Positions 10,740 to 21,322 of a stretch of DNA of 64,000 nucleotides are shown here, piece after piece. The notes beneath the pieces are model-generated. The model was not told the DNA's origin and ran no database searches. It worked only from the letters and a program-made list of their open reading frames with translations. The DNA lies in assembly GCF_030272615.1 (NCBI RefSeq), contig NC_081406.1, forward strand, positions 210,774,997 to 210,838,996, read 5' to 3'. The DNA comes from Cryptomeria japonica. Lineage: Eukaryota; Streptophyta; Pinopsida; Cupressales; Cupressaceae. Each line of letters begins with the position of its first letter. Position 1 is the first letter of the stretch. The position numbers and the translations under genes were made by a program.

Positions 10740-11855
10740 CTTGAAGAGTATTCCCTCTTTATCTTGTATTGATGAAATTGTTTTCTAAAGGATATCTCCT
10801 TAGTATTGAAGGTAGGTATCCTTGTCTCTAAGCTTCCTTAAGAAATCAACATAAAACTATGTTGATATCTTAAGTGGGGGAACCCATATTGCTCGCTTTG
10901 TACCATATTGTACTATTTTTTTGCATATCATTTTTCCATGTCTTAAGCGAGGTGTTCATCCTTGAAACTAGAGGAAACTCTTAGAGCGATATGCTTCACA
11001 CTTGAAACCAAAGGCATCATTGATATATGTCTTGAGTGGGGCTACACATCACTGAAACTAGAGTAAAAAAACTCTTACATGGGATGTCCTTGAAACCAGG
11101 TATGAATCTATTTCAGTCGAGGTTACAAATTCTTAGAACCATAGGAAACTCTTAGAATGAAATTTGCCCCTTGGCATTTACACATTCACCACTTGGCATT
11201 TTCATTTACATTACATGTATTAAATAGGTTGATGCACACTCTATACAAGGTTCTATGTACTTGAAACCATACATCACTTGCACACATGCACGAGGATGAT
11301 TGGAACTAGCTAAAAACTACTAGACTATTCCTACTCTCCTCCCCAACATGGATTACCTAGATAAAAACATCTAATGACAATGTATTCATGTCCTTTCTCA
11401 TCATTCTTCGCATGGATCATCTAGAAAAACATATCTAGTGTGTATCTGTTCTCTCTCTTTCTTTCTTCTCATGAACTCGTAGCTTTTCTATTGTTAATTC
11501 ATGGATCATGCGTGCTTTTCTCTTTTATGTGATCTCTTGTGTTAATGAGATGGAATTTTTTAAGAATGATATTAGTTGAGACATTTTTGATATCAAGGTC
11601 TCTTTGGCTAGCTGACTTGAGGTCTTGTCTTTGGTCTTTAGCTTTTTTTGTGTGTCTTTTTCCTTCATTTGTCTTTTTTTTTTGTCTTGTTCCCTTTCAT
11701 ATGATTGAGTGAGTTAATATCCTAATATTGGGGGCTTGGTTCCTCAAAATTAGTGACGTATACTCCTTGTGATTTTTCTCTTCTTCATCTATATTTCGTC
11801 TACTTTACCGTGAATATTTGTGTAAGCTCATACTCCCGCTAAAGTAGGGGATAAA
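10740..11855 (+). other. 3' internal region of family A with purine tract
   Basis: No gene is seen. The sequence continues the family A spacer from 5900 after element B. It contains loosely repeated phrases such as 'cttgaaact/accaga' and 'gaaactcttaga' between about 10960 and 11170. The end, AAAGTAGGGGATAAA at 11841-11855, touches the 3' LTR and is the expected polypurine tract for plus-strand priming. Confidence 0.6.
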
Positions 11856-13054
11856 TGTAGAATCCTAAATTATACTCCCTTACAATTTAGTCCACATTTT
11901 GGGCCCTCACCTTAGTGTTTATCTCCCAATGCTTAATTAAGACCTGATTATGCTTGCATCATGCAAAAATGGCCTTATTTTCACTTCATACATTACATGG
12001 TCCCTTATTTTGGTCCTAAAATAGGGTAGGACTAGGGAATGGCACTTTGGTCTGCATTAGGACAAGGGGCCACGCCTTGGTCCTCCTTATTTGGGTGCCA
12101 TTTTGAACCCCTCTTGCATTATCAAATTTGAGTAGGAAATCCCTCTTTGTGTCAGCCTATGTCGATAAATTACCATGTTTTTCGATGGCAAAGTATATAA
12201 GGAGGCTTTCCCCTTTTGGATATACATACATGATATGAAGATCATAAGAGGGAAGAAAAATTATAATCATCAAGTATTCAAGTGTTCAAGCATTTAATTA
12301 TTCATCATCAAGCATCTCTAGAGGTCTTCAAGGCTAAATTTTTCATTCATCAATTGTGGAGCAACATTGTATCTTTCATATTCAAGCATGTGTGTGTGAT
12401 TAGGGTTTTTTCATGTTCATGTCATTTCATACAACATATGTGATTACATTCAAGAAGCAAAGCATCATTATCAGTCATTGTAGATATAAGGTATATCCTT
12501 CCATTATTTATTTTAGTGTTTGCAATATTTCAATCAAGGTTAATTCCTAAACCGAGGTTTGACTTAGGCAAGCTCTTATTCCCAACCTATTTCCCTTTGT
12601 TTCTGTGTCTAGGGAATATTTATGAAGTTGGGATCTTCAAAATCAAAATTATTTGCATAGACAAATCAATCCCTTTTGGTGTGCGAAAATTTTGGAGAAC
12701 CAAAGAGACAGGCATTCCGGTCTTGACATTTTTAGAGCTTTTTCAGGGATCAGATCTAAATCTTCTTATAATCCTCAGATCTAGGTGTGTGTCTCAGTCT
12801 CGCATCTATAGCTCATTGTTTCCATGTTTTTATCTCCATTTTCAACACTTTACCCTAATTTCAATAATTCAACTTAGAAAAGAGGGCAAACAAATAAACC
12901 CCTTGAATCCAATTAGTACTTCCAATTCTTATCATGGTTGGTTTGTGGCCAAATCTATTGAATTCAACCTTGTTTTGAATGTAATAGGTCACTAAGCAAG
13001 AATTAGTGATTTTCATCCTTCTATGGTGGAAACCCTATTTTTCCACCCATTACA
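11856..13054 (+). repeat. Family A 3' LTR
   Basis: This 1199-bp LTR begins TGTAGAATCC and ends CCATTACA. It pairs with 1820-3023. The TATA box is at 12194-12201. TCATC follows directly at 13055-13059 and matches 1815-1819. Confidence 0.88.
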
Positions 13055-13464
13055 TCATCTAAAGGTTCATCTTTAGTTAATGTTATGTGAGGAGATAAAT
13101 CATGAATAAAATGCATGACATCATCTTCCCTACAAATATGTTGATGATTAAGATAAACTCTAGGAGAATAAGGAAGATCCAAAGAGATTGATACATTAAC
13201 ATTTTGATCTTGTCCCCCTTGCACTAGATTATGTGCATGAGAATAATATGGTATCATGTTACTCTTCACTACTTTCTCTCCATTAGAGAGATCATTGATA
13301 GGAGTATTGACTCTTTCCTCATTCACATGAGGTACCCTAGGAGAGGTAAACATGTTAGCTTTTTCATTGTTATCTCTAGGATTATCATTGTCTATGAAAG
13401 CTTTTATGTGATCTAGATATGTAATGCATTTTCTTAAAAATATCATTATAAAACAACATACCAT
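13055..13464 (-). pseudogene. Family A gag-like protein, N-terminal part (old copy)
   Basis: The frame opens at a methionine at 13464 and runs to the insertion point. It matches 3580-3970 of the young copy; shared pieces are DHIKAFID against DHLKAFVD, VNEERVNTPINDLSNGEK and NICREDDVMQFI against HICREDDVMHFI. It is open until the codons for DEPLDD, where the young element interrupts. The next codons lie at 1814 and downward, in phase. Confidence 0.75.
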
Positions 13465-13738
13465 ATGGATAAAATCTTTAAGAGATGACTTACAAGTAGG
13501 AAATATCTATACAATTTTAAAAATGCAATATGCAAGAGTACTATGAATGAAAAGTAGTAATGTAAAGTGAAACAAACCATTATCCAACAAATTATTTTGA
13601 TACATGTAACTAAGAAACAATGTAATCATATGCGAAATACAGAACCAATCAGATTTATTAAATTCCCTTATGAAATAACCTAAATTATATCTAAAAATCA
13701 GAATTAATGCAATGTAAGAAGCGCCAGGTTCACCGAAA
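13465..13738 (-). other. Leader and primer site of the old family A copy
   Basis: Minus-strand TTTCGGTGAACCTGGCGC follows the LTR end at 13738 and matches the primer site of the young copy. The rest is the AT-rich leader, similar to 3045-3580. No gene is seen beyond the gag start. Confidence 0.6.
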
Positions 13739-14931
13739 TGTAATGGTGTAAAACTAGGGTTTCACCAATTAAGATAATAAAACCACTAATTTTACTTAGG
13801 GGATCGCTACATTCACATAGGAGTGAATCCAATCAATCTAGCCACAATCCAAATAGGAAAAAGGGCTGAAATTCTTATTAGATTCAATAGTTTTTAGTTT
13901 TCCCCCTCTTTCTAGTTGAAAATTGAATGTGAATTGTGAAACTATGGTGAAAGAAAGGATAATTGAAGTAAATTGATGAAAACAAAAGGCTACAAATGTC
14001 CAACATAGCCACAAACGGGGATCTAGGAAAAAGAAGAGATTCATAACCTTCTCCCAAAAGTTCAGGCTGATTTTATGGGACTAGGTAGTAGAGATTCACC
14101 TTGTTCCTCCAACTTTTGCTCCATTGAAATCTAAAAATATCTTAGTATAGTTATTGAGTCTATTCTATACACACATAAAGAGAGAATAAAGTGTTATGGA
14201 TAGGGGTTTACCTTAGGCCAAACCCTAATTTAGGAATTAACCTTAAATTGAATAATGGAAATATTGAAGTAAATGCTAGGAGATATACCTCATATTTGTA
14301 ATGGTTGATGGAGGGATTTATGATGCAATTCTCTTTGAATGTGATCACAAATGTTGAATGTAATGGCATGAAAAATACATGAACATGAAACACCTAATCA
14401 AACATACATGCTTGCATGAGGATTGATGTAACTTTGCTCCATAATTCTTCAAGGATGAAACGTTGGCTTGAATTTTTGAAAATGCTTGATGGATGCACAA
14501 ATGATAGGGTATATGAGTGGTGTCAAAATGAATTTATAGGATGTCTTTATATAGGGTTCCCTAGGTAAATTACTGATTAGGCCAACCTCCAACAGTCAAG
14601 TGTAGCCATGGGGAACTAATTCCATTGGGGAAGGAGAGAGCCCACCTGGTCCCAAGTTGGGACCTATGTAAGGGGGAGTGGGGCACTGAAGGCAACCTTC
14701 TCTAGGACCATGGCACTCCACACCCTGGTCCTCTAAAAACCAAACCAAAAACTTAGAGATTGGGGGAGGGAAACTATAGGATGGGGCCCACTCAGTGGTT
14801 TTAACAGGTGACATCAAGGTTTGAATAAAATGGGGCCAAAACAAGCCTAGTGGGAATGAAAATGGGACACACTAAAGTAGGAGCACAAATATGAGGTGTG
14901 AATTGTACCAGTTGCAATTTACCACACTTCA
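13739..14931 (-). repeat. 5' LTR of the old family A copy
   Basis: On the minus strand it starts TGAAGTGTGG at 14931 and ends CCATTACA at 13739, 1193 bp. It aligns with the young LTRs: for example 'aaggttaattcctaaattagggtttg' read from about 14255 down. A TATATAAAG box occurs near 14550. It is more diverged than the young pair. Confidence 0.8.
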
Positions 14932-15280
14932 GTAGGTACTCAAAATTATTATGAAAACATGGTTGACATTTTTTGATAATAAGTAGAAAACTCTTATCTT
15001 AGTACCAATAATGTTAGGATGGTTCAAAAGCATGTGAGTTGCTGGAGGCACTTGAAATTAAAAAGAAAGTACCTTAGTGAGGTCACAAATCCTTGATTTG
15101 TGTTATTTATTTATATTTTATCCAATTGAGATCAAGATAGGTTTGATATCCCTTTTGCAGTTCATGTCATTAATCCTATCCATCATAGTGATTCTAGCCT
15201 ATATAATCTCATACTTATGCATGACACATTGGCATATTAATTATACTCTTCATATATGTAGACATCACCACTATATTGAA
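14932..15280. other. Unassigned sequence flanking the old family A copy
   Basis: I see no gene, repeat boundary or recognisable domain. It is moderately AT-rich and leads into the microsatellite at 15281. Confidence 0.4.
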
Positions 15281-15548
15281 CATATATGTGTGTGTGTTTG
15301 TGTGTGTATACATACACACACACATGTATATACATATGTATACATACATACATACATACATACATGCATACACTTGTGTCTGTGTCTATACATATATACA
15401 CATATATGTATATATATATGCATGTATACATACATAAATATATACATATAGATAGATGTATGTATGTATGTATGTATGCATACATATATATGTATACACA
15501 CACACACACACACACACATATATGTATATATATACATATATGTGTGTG
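15281..15548. repeat. Compound palindromic microsatellite
   Basis: Blocks of TG, CA, TACA, TA, TATG and CA follow one another, including (TACA)n near 15345, its complement (TGTA)n near 15460, and (CA)n near 15500. Each block has a complementary partner, so the region could fold into a long hairpin. Open frames on both strands encode only Tyr, Ile, Cys, His, Val and Thr repeats and are not genes. Confidence 0.9.
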
Positions 15549-17583
15549 TGTAATGCCCGCCAAAATACCCTAGAGAAAATAAACCAAACTAACATACAAA
15601 TGGAGATAAAAAAAATTAATAACATCTAATGCAACACATAACATCTTTTATGAAATATAAATTAACATCAATTATATCATAATCATTATGTCACCTAAAC
15701 TAATTATGCAAGCGGAATTAAACATAACATAATCTTCACTATCATCTCCCTAGGGTAACTCAACATCATTACTTACTCTACTAACATAGGCAATAACAAT
15801 CTAATCATTTTCATTACGACTCTTAACATCCTTATTTATTACTCATGCATATATGCAATACACCTACTATTTCTTATTCATTAACTATGCACATGGAACT
15901 CAATTACTTTTATCCTTCATGGTATGCAACCTACTTACTCATTTATGATATGCTACTCTTTTCAATGCAAGAACAATCCCTTTTCCTTATGTTTATTTTA
16001 TGCACAAAATCCAAATGTGCCTAAAACCCATAATCATTTTCTATTAACATGATATCTACTCTCCTACAATGATAATGTATCGACATTTTTTTCCTTTCTT
16101 ATCCAATACTCACATATCTACTCATGATTTCATAACTCTAGCATGTTCATTTTTCCTTTACATGATTCCTAAGAGCATAATGCAATAATCATAAAGTCTT
16201 TCTCTAACCAAACACCTTAAAGGCTATACATGGTCCCTTGTTTCTTTCTAACACATCCATAAATATAAACATCATTATCACATTCACAATATTATTTGTC
16301 AACTACAAGTTCTACACTACAACAATCCTACTTACATAAGTTCCTTTCCACTTGTAATCTATAAGCTCATCTAGAAATCATAACATACACATAATGATAA
16401 ACGCATACAACAGATGCAATTACAATATTTTTATTAACTAGGCAATATTCAATTACTATGAGATGTGCCCATGTCTTATTCTACTGCTAGAGTCCTAACC
16501 TCATTCCACATTAAGTAAAACAATCTAGATCATTTACTTAAGGTTAACTATTCATCTTACCAACTACCCATTCATTCTTACAATCTATAAGTATCCATTT
16601 ATCAAGAATATCAACCCTTCAATAAGAACATTCATTCAATATTTGCATTTACAGCCATACTAAAAAATAATCCCATTACAATGCAATTATTATTATCCCT
16701 TACAACAAATAAAGGTTTCATCCTATTATGAGTTCTAATACTTATATCCACTAAATGCAAGTTACATGAGCTACATTTACATTGCCATCTTAATTACATA
16801 TCAGATTTCCTATTCTTTTCTATCTTAAACAAGAACATAAAATTCCTCTACGAACCATTGCAAGGTAATCTGAAACATATCTATTAAAATGAATTACATT
16901 CCATTTCAAAGATTATTACATTTCAATATATCTCAATATCCATCATACAAATTATAGGCCCATTTCCTAAACATCATCTATTACATCATCATTTCAACAA
17001 GAGCATAGCTCTCCTAACTACATAATCTCATCTACAACTTATACATTATGATCACATTACATAACCCATGATAGTAATTATATTCATCTACCAAATTATT
17101 CAACCATAAGTTGCAATGAGAAATAATCCACATCCACACATATGAATCCAACGAGAACATCCCAATGGTAGAAATGCACCAACCACCCGACCATGTGGAA
17201 CCAAAGGAACCACCCCCCGTGCTAGGAGATGACACAAGGTCCCAACACACACTCTAGACCTAGGCTGATACCAACTACCAAAGAGACTCACAACTCAAGG
17301 ATCACAACTACACATACACAACAACCATTCACAAGGAAACCACAAATAGACAATCCCAGAGGTGTAACAATAATCAAGGCATAAATGCAAATCAAGCAAA
17401 GGACACATGTAGGAGTGGAGTGTCATCACATGCTATCCTCCAACAACATAGAAAATGCTACCATGGAAGGCATAATCAAGATAGACATGTGGAGACATCT
17501 CAACCTATGAGAGAATCAAGAGAGATTGACTTGCAATCACAATGGCCTTCCCAAGCTTATCCTAAAATATCCTCCCTAGGATG
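15549..17583 (+). other. Partial unknown element starting TGTAATGCCC
   Basis: An LTR-like start TGTAATGCCCGCC at 15549 abuts the microsatellite. The next 1.6 kb is AT-rich with no coding signal. Near 17260 the minus strand reads TTGGTATCAGCC, resembling an initiator-Met primer site, which would suit a minus-strand element whose LTR lies at about 17285-17583. The two hints conflict in orientation, so the identity is unresolved. Element C cuts it at 17583. Confidence 0.35.
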
Positions 17584-17689
17584 TGTTATGCCCTGCATAC
17601 CTAGCCCCATTAATTTCCTTGTCTTGAAAGTATGAGTCCCCTCTCTTCTTTTTTTTAGTTTTGGTTTTAAGTTTTTTCCTTTAACACTT

Positions 17690-18960
17690 CAGAACCCCGG
17701 AACTCTAGACTCTTCAGATGCTCTTTTCTTGGTTTTGAAGTCCTACCCTAGAACTCCCGACTCCCAAGGTAGGCTTTTGTTTCTTGTTTTGGTCAAGACC
17801 ACAGAACCCCGTAGTCCCGAGGTCTTTCCTTGTTCTTTTTGTGGAAGCCTCAGAATCCCAGAGCCTCAGAATTTTGATTTCTTTGTGTTATGTCTTTGAA
17901 CCTTGGAACCTCGAAGTGCCGAGGTGTTTTTTTTTGGTACCTCGGAACTCCGGAACCTTGGAGTCCTGAGGTGTCTTCTTTTCTTTTTTGTGTTTGACCT
18001 CAGAACCTCAGAACCCTAGAGTCTCGATGTGAGTTCTTGTATTATTTTGTTTTGACCTTGAAACCCTAGAGTTTTGACATGTGCTTTCACTATTCATGTT
18101 TTCCATCTTGGAAGTCCGGAACTCCAGACTCCCAAGGTCATGTTTAAGGCAACCGTATGGACAAGATATCAAGGGGTATAAATAAAGGAAATGAACCTTT
18201 TTGAGTTCATTTGTGCATTCAAGTTTTCTAGACTCCTAGCTCTACCTCTTGATTTCATGCCTCCATGTTGTCGAGCTTTCGTGAGTTTTTCTTCCGCCAG
18301 GTTGGTGGATTTTCTTCCCCTTTGTGTTTTCTTGTTTAGATTTTTTTAAGGTTTTTAGTCTTAGTTTTTCCTTTCATGTTTTTTTTTCATGTTTTAGTTG
18401 TTTTCTCGTGTGCCCTAGGGTTTTTGTCACCTCGGAGTTTCAGGCTTCACAGTCCTATCAACCCTGGAACCCCGAAGTCCCAAGGTTGTTCCTCTTTGTT
18501 CAGGCCCTTCACCCTGGAACCCCAGATCACCGGAGTTCTGGATCACCTTTCTGAGATATTGCCCCCAACCCTAGAACCCCGGAGTTTTGAAGTTCTTGAT
18601 CTTTTATGGCCATGTTGTTCACCCCGGATCCCTAGAGTTCTGGATTATCTTTTCAGCTTGCACTTAAATTACCACAGGACCCCAGAACCCCGAAGTCTCG
18701 GATGAGCCATGTTAATTAGTCCACCCCGGAACCTAGGAACCCTAGATTTCTGAGCTTTATTGTTTTAAGTTTGTTCTAGCCTCGGAACCTCAGAGTTTTA
18801 GACTCTATTATTTTTTACACCCCAACCCTAGAACCTCAGAGTTCTAGACTATGTTGTTTCAGCTTAACTAGAACTCGGGACCCCGGAACCGTGAAGTTTC
18901 AAAGTTAATTGTTTTAAAGGAGTTACTCACCCCTAAACCTCGAAGTCCCAAGGTGGGTGA
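17690..18960 (+). repeat. GC-rich quasi-palindrome array in the 5' LTR
   Basis: Degenerate copies of ACCTCGGAACCCCGGAGTCC plus CGAGGT recur every 40-60 bp, separated by T-rich spacers. The arms CCTCGG and CCGAGG are complementary. Examples are 'aagacctcagaaccccgtag' at about 17798 and 'acctcggaactccggaac' at about 17938. Copies lie on both sides of the TATA box at 18177. Many CG sites have become TG or CA. The matching array in the 3' LTR is at about 48638-49862. Confidence 0.75.
18177..18184 (+). promoter_or_regulatory. TATA box in the 5' LTR of element C
   Basis: GGGG-TATAAATA-AAGG lies about 590 bp into the LTR and is conserved at 49133-49140 in the other LTR. If used, transcripts would start near 18210, so the unknown reading frame would lie in the transcribed leader upstream of gag. 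Confidence 0.55.
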
Positions 18961-19026
18961 TATATTGATATTTTGAGTATATGATAAGCTAATTTTTGGA
19001 ACTTTCTTGCAAATCAAAGCAATTAG

Positions 19027-19333
19027 ATGGACCCAACCTCCAACAAGAGAATCAAAGAATTGGAGAAATTGCCCACAACCATGAAATACCAATATCACGT
19101 GTGAACATACACCTCAAAGTCGGAAGATGAAATTCAGTGGGTAACTGACTCTGAGGTGGGGCAGATTGAGTTAGAGGATATCAAAACACAAATGGATAAT
19201 CCAGGCTAGAGGCTCCTTATAGGAGAATCAAGAGGTCGAGATTAGTAGAAACGACCATTTTTCCTCAATATGTCCAAGCCGCAGAATTCATCATAACCAT
19301 GGCACAATTTTATAACACTGACACTAGAAAGTG
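19027..19333 (+). pseudogene. LTR-borne unknown protein, N-terminal piece (5' LTR)
   Basis: A start codon with MDPTS lies at 19027 and corresponds to 49935 in the 3' LTR. The reading KELEKLPTTMKYQYH, a stop and then SEVGQIELEDIKTQMDNP is recognisable. A frame change follows. Element D interrupts it just after 'actagaaagtgc'. I do not recognise the family. Confidence 0.5.
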
Positions 19334-19630
19334 CAAAGTGTTGGTATTTTGGATATGTTAATATGGTTTTGTCATTGATGTCAACACCTATTAACACTTA
19401 TCAACTCTGGCACTTTGGAGAATTGGCAATGTTCACCAGCAAGCAAAGTGACTAATGCACAGTCACTGGTATCTGGTTCACCGGCACTTGGAATGACATG
19501 GAAAAAACTTGGTTATGTTGAAGACAATGTTTGGACACTTTGTCTTGGAGATTTGTTCATTAGTATATTCGTGTTTGCATATTTGATGTTACCGGCAAAT
19601 AGGTCCAGAATAAGCACCGACGGGCCTATC

Positions 19631-19870
19631 TATTATGATAACACAACAATAATTGATATATCTAAGAATCTGGTACTATATTCTAAAACTAAACATATTT
19701 CTATCAAACTGAATTTTCTGAAAGAGGATGTTGAAGCAAAAGAAGTAAAACTGATTTATGTGAATACTAAAGAGAAGATTGTGGATATTTTCACTAAGCC
19801 TTTGCCTAAAGAGACTTTTGAGTATCTCAGAGATCAGCTTGGGGTCATAACCCCACCGATAGAGACTTAG
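19631..19870 (+). pseudogene. Copia RNase H, C-terminal end (element D)
   Basis: The protein reads YYDNTTIIDISKNLV, HISIKLNFLKEDVE, VNTKEKIVDIFTKPLPKE and FEYLRDQLGVI, a classic copia RNase H terminus. It ends at the stop near 19870. Everything upstream has been deleted. The leading methionine frame at 19415 comes from the LTR and is not part of the original protein. Confidence 0.85.
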
Positions 19871-20241
19871 ACAGTTGATATTTTTCATCAACCGATAGAA
19901 TTAACAAAGAAATCTTTTACTTCAGCTTTGATGAGAAAAGATACTTCTTAGGGGGAGTAGTTGGTATACTGAATTGGTTGGTATTTTGTATTTGAACCTA
20001 GTTTTTGTCTTGCTTTGGAATTTCATGTCAAAGGGGGAGAGATTGATATGGAAAAACACACGTTACTCATAGGGGGAGTGATTGTTATTTTGGGAGAGAT
20101 TGATTACTCTCTATATCTGAATTTTGATTTCTAGTTATGATCTCTTTTGGGAGATTGTTGATTTTTGGTATTTGGCATTTCTATTTTAGCACTTTGATGA
20201 TTTTTCCATCTTGTGTTGCCATCAATGCCAAAGGGGGAGAT
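19871..20241 (+). other. 3' noncoding region of D with repeated purine tracts
   Basis: No gene is seen. Purine runs occur at about 19951 (cttagggggagtag), 20032 (caaagggggagagattg), 20070 (atagggggagtg) and 20230-20241 (caaagggggagattg). The last one abuts the 3' LTR and is the working polypurine tract. The others look like extra copies. Confidence 0.6.
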
Positions 20242-21317
20242 TGTTGGTATTTTGGATATGTTGATATGATTTTGTCATTGATGTCAACACCTATTAACAC
20301 TTATCAACTCTGACACTTTGGAGAATTGGCAATGTTCACCGGCAAGCAAAGTGACTAATGCACAGTCACCAGTATCTAGTTCACTGGCAGGATGTATCGT
20401 TCACCGGCACTTGGAATGACATGGAAAACACTTGGATATGTTGAAGACATTGTTTGGACAATTTGTCTTGGATATTTGTTCATTAGTATATTCGTGTTTG
20501 CATATTTGTTGTTACCAGCAAATAGGTCTAGAATAAGCACCGACAAGCTTATCTATTCTAGATCAGCACAACATGCTTTGGAGATGATTTATCAATGTTG
20601 TAAATGCATTAAGCTGACATGTTGAATAGGATATTGCATCGGATATTGTTTTACTTGTAAATTGTTTTTATTGTAATATCTTTTAGAGTTAGCCTACTAA
20701 AATTGGTCTTAGGTTATGGTATAAATGTAAGATCTTATTTGTAAGATCGATATGCGATTGAAAAAGGAATTGTAAGAAGGTATATGTGAGAATAAGTAGA
20801 CCTATACACGCAGACATCATTTGAAGGTTGAAGGAAGGTTTTTGTAGACAATCAAAACTACACCGATACTGAATCCAACATATGAAGATGATATTTTGAG
20901 TAGTACATCATTATTGGATTTAACCATCCAATTGTAGTCAGTGTGACTCCCATTTTGTGTTTGAGTAGTGAGCTCTAGGCGCTTGGCCTTTCTGCATGTG
21001 CAGACCCCATTTGTATACACTTATTATCTGCAGTAGTATCATTTGATTATGGGTAAGGTTTCCCACTATGGTTTTTCCCCTTTACAGGATTTCCATGTAC
21101 AAATATTGGTGTTATGTGTTGTGGATGTTATTATCTTTTTGTTTCATTCATTTGTCTTTACCAGTACTACAATTAACTGATAAACTGTCTATCGACATAA
21201 ATTTTGGTTTACCGGTATTAAGCATTAAGTTTGGTTAAGTTGTTTTTTATTTAAATTTATTTGACAACTGATTCACCCCCCCCCCCCCCCTCTCTCAGTT
21301 GTCTTTGGAACCTAACA
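20242..21317 (+). repeat. 3' LTR of copia remnant D
   Basis: This 1076-bp LTR begins TGTTGGTATTTTGG with GTCATTGATGTCAACA downstream, has a TATA box at about 20720 (GGTATAAATG) and ends CTCAGTTGTCTTTGGAACCTAACA. A run of about 16 C residues sits near its 3' end. Its layout is shared with the LTR of element I at 57529. Confidence 0.85.
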
Positions 21318-21322
21318 CATAG

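Larger units (their letters stand above)
1820..13054 (+). mobile_element. Family A non-autonomous LTR retrotransposon, young copy
   Basis: This is a complete LTR element with 5' LTR 1820-3023, primer site from 3024, a gag-like pseudogene, a long noncoding spacer, a purine tract at 11841-11855 and 3' LTR 11856-13054. The five-base duplication TCATC lies at 1815-1819 and 13055-13059. Without nested element B it is about 6.4 kb. I find no protease, reverse transcriptase or integrase of its own, so it must have been mobilised in trans. It inserted into an antisense copy of the same family. Confidence 0.85.
13055..14931 (-). mobile_element. Family A old antisense copy, 5' half
   Basis: On the minus strand this holds the 5' LTR (13739-14931), primer site, leader and first half of the gag-like frame. 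It continues at 1819 beyond the nested insertion. It matches the young copy in the same order but with more changes, as expected for the older host copy. Confidence 0.85.
19339..21317 (+). mobile_element. Ty1/copia remnant D
   Basis: It has a truncated 5' LTR (19339 to about 19632), the RNase H end of pol (19631-19870), a 3' noncoding stretch and a complete 3' LTR (20242-21317). Flanks CAAAG (19334-19338) and CATAG (21318-21322) are a target duplication with one change. A large internal deletion fuses the LTR to RNase H. The 3' LTR starts TGTTGGTATT, ends CCTAACA and has a long C run near 21275. It inserted into the giant 5' LTR of C. Confidence 0.88.

Noticed and set aside
12516-12995. A 159-codon frame in the family A 3' LTR
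   Set aside because: It is interrupted in the 5' LTR copy and has no recognisable domain; probably chance in AT-rich LTR sequence.
15237-15625. Several open frames of 79-124 codons on both strands
   Set aside because: They are translations of the compound microsatellite, made of Tyr, Ile, Cys, His, Val and Thr repeats, with frames open on both strands at once.
18324-18705. Pro/Leu-rich frames of 76-109 codons, also at 48588-49867
   Set aside because: They are products of the GC-rich quasi-palindrome array; frame and stops are not kept between the two LTRs.
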